Shown: positions 6,938-9,154 of the stretch, piece after piece | How positions within the stretch are numbered: position 1 is the stretch's first letter | Layout of the letters: each line of letters starts with the position of its first letter | NCBI GenBank assembly: GCA_046539045.1 | Contig: JBKHHU010000147.1 | Span: forward strand, 1 to 9,154 | Origin: JBKHHU01 sp046539045 | GTDB lineage: Bacteria; Planctomycetota; Phycisphaerae; SM23-33 | Direction of reading: 5' to 3' | Length of the DNA: 9,154 nucleotides | Notes under the pieces: generated by a model | What the model was told of the DNA's origin: nothing | Seen by the model: only the letters and a program-made list of their open reading frames with translations | Database searches by the model: none | Translations under genes and position numbers: made by a program

Positions 6938-7468
6938 ATGAAAGCGACTCTGCACTTGTGTACCCCGCGGCTGGAACTACGCCCCTTCACCGGAGAACTG
7001 GTGCGGGCGCTGCGGTCAGACCGGGTCGCGGCGGCTGAGATATTGAGCGCACGTCTGCCCGACGACTGGCCGGGCAAGGACACGCAGGTGATCCTGCCGC
7101 TGCTGGAGGACGTGTTCCGGGAGGATCCGGATCTGTGCGGCTGGAGCGGCTGGGCGATGGTTCTTCCCGGCCGGCAGCGGCGGGTGATCGGGGACATCGG
7201 GTTCAAGGGCCGTCCGGAAGACGGACGCGTGGAGATCGGGTATGCGCTGATCGCCAGCCAGCGCGGAAAAGGCTACTGCACGGAGGCTGCCCGGGAACTG
7301 GTCGCCTGGGCGCTGGTGCACCGCGAGGTCCAGGTTGTCTGCGCCGATTGCCTCAAGACCAATCTTTCGTCCATCGGCGTGCTCCAACGGCTCGGGATGG
7401 TCCGCGTGGGCGAAGACGATGAGTATTACTATTGGGAAGTTCGCAAGCCGCCGGTCGTGGCCGGGTAG
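6938..7468 (+). CDS. GNAT-family N-acetyltransferase (RimJ/RimL-like)
   Basis: This 176-residue protein starts at ATG 6938, 7 nt after GGGAGG; the earlier in-frame ATG at 6848 gives an extension without family character. The N-terminus (TPRLELRPFTGE, 9-20) is typical of the Acetyltransf_3/RimJ-RimL branch. The central strand and acetyl-CoA loop are GDIGFKG (85-91), VEIGYALI (98-105) and Q108-R-G-K-G-Y (108-113), the Q/R-x-x-G-x-G pyrophosphate-binding motif. The motif-B region TNLSSIGVLQRLGMVRVGE (141-159) also fits. The acetyl acceptor, whether protein N-terminus, amino sugar or drug, cannot be inferred. It diverges from the ABC-F gene across a 191-nt spacer and converges on the second acetyltransferase, with only 63 nt between the stops. 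Confidence 0.9.
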   Translation: MKATLHLCTPRLELRPFTGELVRALRSDRVAAAEILSARLPDDWPGKDTQVILPLLEDVFREDPDLCGWSGWAMVLPGRQRRVIGDIGFKGRPEDGRVEIGYALIASQRGKGYCTEAARELVAWALVHREVQVVCADCLKTNLSSIGVLQRLGMVRVGEDDEYYYWEVRKPPVVAG

Positions 7469-7470
7469 AG

Positions 7471-7512
7471 TCCACGAGTCCCGCGACCGGCACGAATGGA
7501 TGACTGACGCCG
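7471..7512 (+). repeat. Decayed copy of the trimer-plus-tail repeat
   Basis: CACGAGTC at 7473-7480 and CACGAATG at 7491-7498 flank a more degraded middle unit. They are followed at 7501-7512 by TGACTGACGCCG, one base different from the tail at 4601-4612. Overall it aligns with the 4570-4612 repeat over about 42 nt. It fills most of the short spacer between the two convergent acetyltransferase genes. Confidence 0.6.
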
Positions 7513-7531
7513 ATGGGCACACTCAGCCGCT

Positions 7532-8020
7532 TTAAAGCCGTTTTTCATAGATGATCAGATCAAACCGGCCGAAACGGTCGGTACCGACTGGCTGGAAGCC
7601 CTGGGACTCGTAGAACTTCTGTGCGGGCCGCTGCCGGGTGGTGGTGTCCAGGCGGAACAGTTCGATGCCGACCTGTCGGGCTCGCCGCTCCAACTCGCTG
7701 TAGATCGCCCTGCCGAATCCGTGTCGCTGACAGGATGGGTCGACGCGCATCCGCCGCACCAGCGCGACGTTCTGCCGATCCGGTGCCGGCTGATACCCGC
7801 CCATCGCCACCAGAGCCCCGTCCAGCAGGCCAACGAGGAACTCCCCGCCGGGATTGAGATACTCCCGCTGGATGTGACGCACGTCCTCATCCCACTGCCC
7901 GCTACCGGGGTGCGAGCCGGCAGCGTACAGGGCGCGATTGTGCAGGTCCCACACCGCCTCCGCGTCGCCCGGGCGGTACCGGCGGATCTCCAGCGGCGGG
8001 TTGCTGTCGGACGAGGGCAT
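7532..8020 (-). CDS. GNAT-family N-acetyltransferase
   Basis: This is a 162-residue single-domain GNAT. The N-terminal LEIRRYRPGDAEAVWDLHNR (10-29) is the usual first strand and helix. VALVRRMRVDPSCQRHGFGR (85-104) is motif A, with the acetyl-CoA loop Q98-R-H-G-F-G103. AQKFYESQGFQPVG (133-146) is motif B, containing the common FYESQGF. The length is normal for the family. The start at 8020 is followed by a low-similarity MPSSDSNPP leader and has only a weak ribosome binding site. The 12 nt directly before the ATG form a small palindrome (TGGAT-TG-ATCCA, 8021-8032). It is unlike the neighbouring acetyltransferase at 6938 in length and sequence, so the two are not a recent duplication. The substrate is unknown. 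It lies downstream of the tRNA-His gene, whose terminator should separate the transcripts. Confidence 0.88.
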   Translation of the reverse strand: MPSSDSNPPLEIRRYRPGDAEAVWDLHNRALYAAGSHPGSGQWDEDVRHIQREYLNPGGEFLVGLLDGALVAMGGYQPAPDRQNVALVRRMRVDPSCQRHGFGRAIYSELERRARQVGIELFRLDTTTRQRPAQKFYESQGFQPVGTDRFGRFDLIIYEKRL

Positions 8021-8084
8021 TGGATTGATCCATTAGGGGGGCGAGGGGCAACGAAAGGCCCGGCCGCCTGGTGCCGACACCATC

Positions 8085-8111
8085 AAAAAACCCCCGCTCG
8101 GGCGGGGGTTT
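8085..8111 (-). terminator. Rho-independent terminator of tRNA-His
   Basis: A 7-bp G/C stem, CCCCCGC (8091-8097) with GCGGGGG (8102-8108), and the 4-nt loop TCGG are extended by A-T pairs on both sides. On the minus strand the stem is followed by six Ts (8085-8090). It begins 11 nt beyond the 3' end of the tRNA, so it should end that transcript. The plus-strand side has TTTG and is weaker. Confidence 0.88.
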
Positions 8112-8121
8112 GTTCGATACG

Positions 8122-8196
8122 GGTGGATGAGGGGATTTGAACCCCCGACCCCCTGGACCACAACCAGGTGCTCTGACCAACTGAGCTACATCCACC
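8122..8196 (-). tRNA. tRNA-His (anticodon GTG)
   Basis: On the minus strand the sequence folds as a complete cloverleaf. The acceptor GTGGATG (8195-8189) pairs with CATCCAC (8129-8123). The D arm is GCTC...GAGC. The anticodon stem CCTGG/CCAGG encloses the loop TTGTGGT, whose central GTG reads the His codons. The T arm is GGGGG-TTCAAAT-CCCCT with one G-U pair. The extra encoded G at 8196, opposite the discriminator C at 8122, is the G-1:C73 pair diagnostic of bacterial tRNA-His. CCA is not encoded. A promoter and a terminator flank it. Confidence 0.96.
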
Positions 8197-8203
8197 GTGC
8201 TTA

Positions 8204-8220
8204 CGACCGGGGGCCGGTCG
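8204..8220 (-). other. Hairpin in the tRNA-His 5' leader
   Basis: A perfect 7-bp stem, CGACCGG (8204-8210) with CCGGTCG (8214-8220), has a 3-nt loop. It lies between the predicted transcription start and the mature tRNA 5' end, 7 nt before G-1, so it would be part of the RNase P leader. Confidence 0.6.
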
Positions 8221-8231
8221 ATAGACGGCAA

Positions 8232-8260
8232 AATGTACCATTGCCGAGAGGGTCTGTCAA
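8232..8260 (-). promoter_or_regulatory. Sigma-70-type promoter of tRNA-His
   Basis: On the minus strand a perfect TTGACA (8260-8255) is followed after exactly 17 nt by TACATT (8237-8232), 4 of 6 matches to the -10 consensus. Transcription would start near 8225, about 30 nt before the tRNA. Spacing, orientation and position make this the most convincing promoter in the window. Confidence 0.75.
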
Positions 8261-8332
8261 TATGCTAGCGAACGGATTTTGCGGCAGAGCGACAGCGGCT
8301 TGGCGGTGTCGATGTCCGCCGGCCAGGCCTGG

Positions 8333-8734
8333 TCAGGCCGTGGCGACCTGGGGCGTCTCGATCCGCGTGCCGGCAGCGTGGTTTTCCATCGCCGTGATGA
8401 TCGCCGATCGCATTTCACTGGTGCGGAAGATCGGCTTGAGCAGCAGTTCGTGCCCGCCACGCTGCCAGGCCCGCCAGGCCAAGTCGTAGCGGTCCATGCT
8501 GCCGGTCAGCAGCACTGCCGGAGCCTGCGGGAGCGCGTGCAACTCTTCCAGAAGGCCATTCTCCGTGTACTCGGCGGAGACGATGACCAGATCCGGACCC
8601 CAGTGCTCGGCCTTGGTCAAGGCCTCGGCCGGACGGATGACGCGACAGACGTGATGGGCGCGCGATTCAAGGTAGTCTTCGGCCTGGTGGGCGAGCGACC
8701 AGTCGGATTCGACGATCATTACCTTCAGCGACAT
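8333..8734 (-). CDS. Degenerate response-regulator receiver-domain protein
   Basis: This 133-residue protein is a stand-alone CheY-like domain with no output domain. The ATG at 8734 has AAGGA about 6 nt upstream. The fold signals are in order: first strand LKVMIVES (3-10) with acidic residues E9 and D11, third strand PDLVIVS (47-53), fourth strand AVLLTGS (73-79) with the conserved Thr 77, and LLLKPI (97-102) with the conserved Lys 100. The phospho-acceptor Asp expected at the end of the third strand is Ser 53, and the usual D-x-x-x-P loop is AEYTENG. Normal Asp phosphorylation therefore looks impossible, which points to a pseudo-receiver used for protein contacts or a constitutive state. No histidine kinase lies beside it. 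A palindrome is present 31-43 nt upstream of the start. Confidence 0.8.
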   Translation of the reverse strand: MSLKVMIVESDWSLAHQAEDYLESRAHHVCRVIRPAEALTKAEHWGPDLVIVSAEYTENGLLEELHALPQAPAVLLTGSMDRYDLAWRAWQRGGHELLLKPIFRTSEMRSAIITAMENHAAGTRIETPQVATA

Positions 8735-9020
8735 GAGTTATCCTTTCCCTTCTCGGGTTTGACAAGCCTAGTAGGCTCTTAAATCTACTACAGCTTCTCC
8801 AGTTTATCTATCGACCGCACCTTCCCGGAGCATAAGGTAAAATAGGTAAAACAGGGAAATTTTCCCGTCCCGCAGTCGCGTGCGGGCGCCATGTCGAACG
8901 TTCCGGGTGCTCCCGATGGCGAGAAGCCTATAGGCGAGACATTAACGGAGCATTGGAGGGAGCGCTAAGGTTGGGTGAGAACGGCGGGCTTGAAGCTGAA
9001 AACTCAAATGACAGGCAAAG
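8735..9020. other. Intergenic region with palindromes and short direct repeats
   Basis: No convincing gene is visible. The region holds TTGACA at 8759-8764 on the plus strand, next to the palindrome AGCCTA-G-TAGGCT (8765-8777). Two AGGTAAAA copies lie 9 bp apart (8835-8842 and 8844-8851), followed by the palindrome GGGAAA-T-TTTCCC (8854-8866). The perfect palindrome GCCTATAGGC (8926-8935) repeats the half-site of the one at 8765. These could be regulatory sites for the receiver gene, which reads leftward from 8734. Confidence 0.5.
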
Positions 9021-9095
9021 TCCAAAAGCCAAATGCCAGATCTCAAACGTCATTTCGCGACGTGGGCGTTTGGGATTTGGGGCGTGGCGTCTGGA
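9021..9095. repeat. Imperfect inverted-repeat (hairpin) element
   Basis: The 29-nt arms 9021-9049 and 9067-9095 match as inverted repeats at about 20 positions, both beginning TCCA and ending CAAACG when read inward. A nested ACGTC/GACGT pair (9047-9051 and 9059-9063) closes the centre. The CAAATGCCAGAT / GGGATTTGGG flavour resembles dispersed non-coding repeats seen, from memory, in planctomycete-type genomes. Nothing coding is visible from here to the window end. Confidence 0.55.
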
Positions 9096-9154
9096 CAGGA
9101 GGCGCGGGGGCTTGTCGGGCATGCTGACCAGTGGCGATTCTTAGCCGCGAACTG

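Noticed and set aside
8928..9144. Short reading frames on both strands at the right end
   Set aside because: Both are translations through the hairpin repeat; their IWHLAFG-type text comes from the repeat, not from a protein family.

Overview
The window reads as a high-GC bacterial chromosome segment with strong G/C third-position bias in its genes. Dispersed intergenic repeats of the CACGAATT / CACAGATT and CACAGAGA kind are, from memory, common in Planctomycetota and related lineages. A planctomycete-like organism is therefore the best guess, but no marker gene here settles it. The sequence contains no phage, transposase or CRISPR signal; it is mostly housekeeping genes separated by repeat-rich spacers.

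Layout, left to right. Positions 1-412 hold a coding-like but frame-disrupted minus-strand stretch running off the left edge. A minus-strand glycine-rich general-stress-type protein follows (413-910). A plus-strand GH28-like beta-helix protein (1157-2632) has a highly palindromic spacer behind it (about 2642-2830), which contains a good bidirectional terminator. Then comes a minus-strand shikimate-pathway pair, a shikimate kinase homologue (3934-4536 plus stop) followed by chorismate synthase aroC (2848-3903). The kinase ends in an unusual CxxCxxCxxC tail. A repeat-filled spacer (4537-4799) separates the pair from a minus-strand ABC-F ATPase (4800-6746). Two GNAT acetyltransferases follow in convergent orientation (6938-7468 plus, 7532-8020 minus). 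A minus-strand tRNA-His has a readable sigma-70-type promoter, a leader hairpin and a terminator. A degenerate receiver-domain protein (8333-8734 minus) lacks the phospho-acceptor Asp. The right end (8735-9154) has no convincing gene but holds palindromes and a hairpin-forming repeat.

The only clear functional unit is the kinase-aroC pair: shikimate phosphorylation and, two steps later, chorismate formation. The remaining genes look like independent units (translation-associated ABC-F ATPase, tRNA-His, two acetyltransferases, stress protein). No complete novel system is visible. The features most worth a second look are the MITE-like palindromic element with a third arm copy beyond aroC and the kinase, the Cys/His tail on the kinase, the phosphorylation-dead receiver, the divergent GH28 active site, and a small family of trimeric repeats that share one tail sequence.
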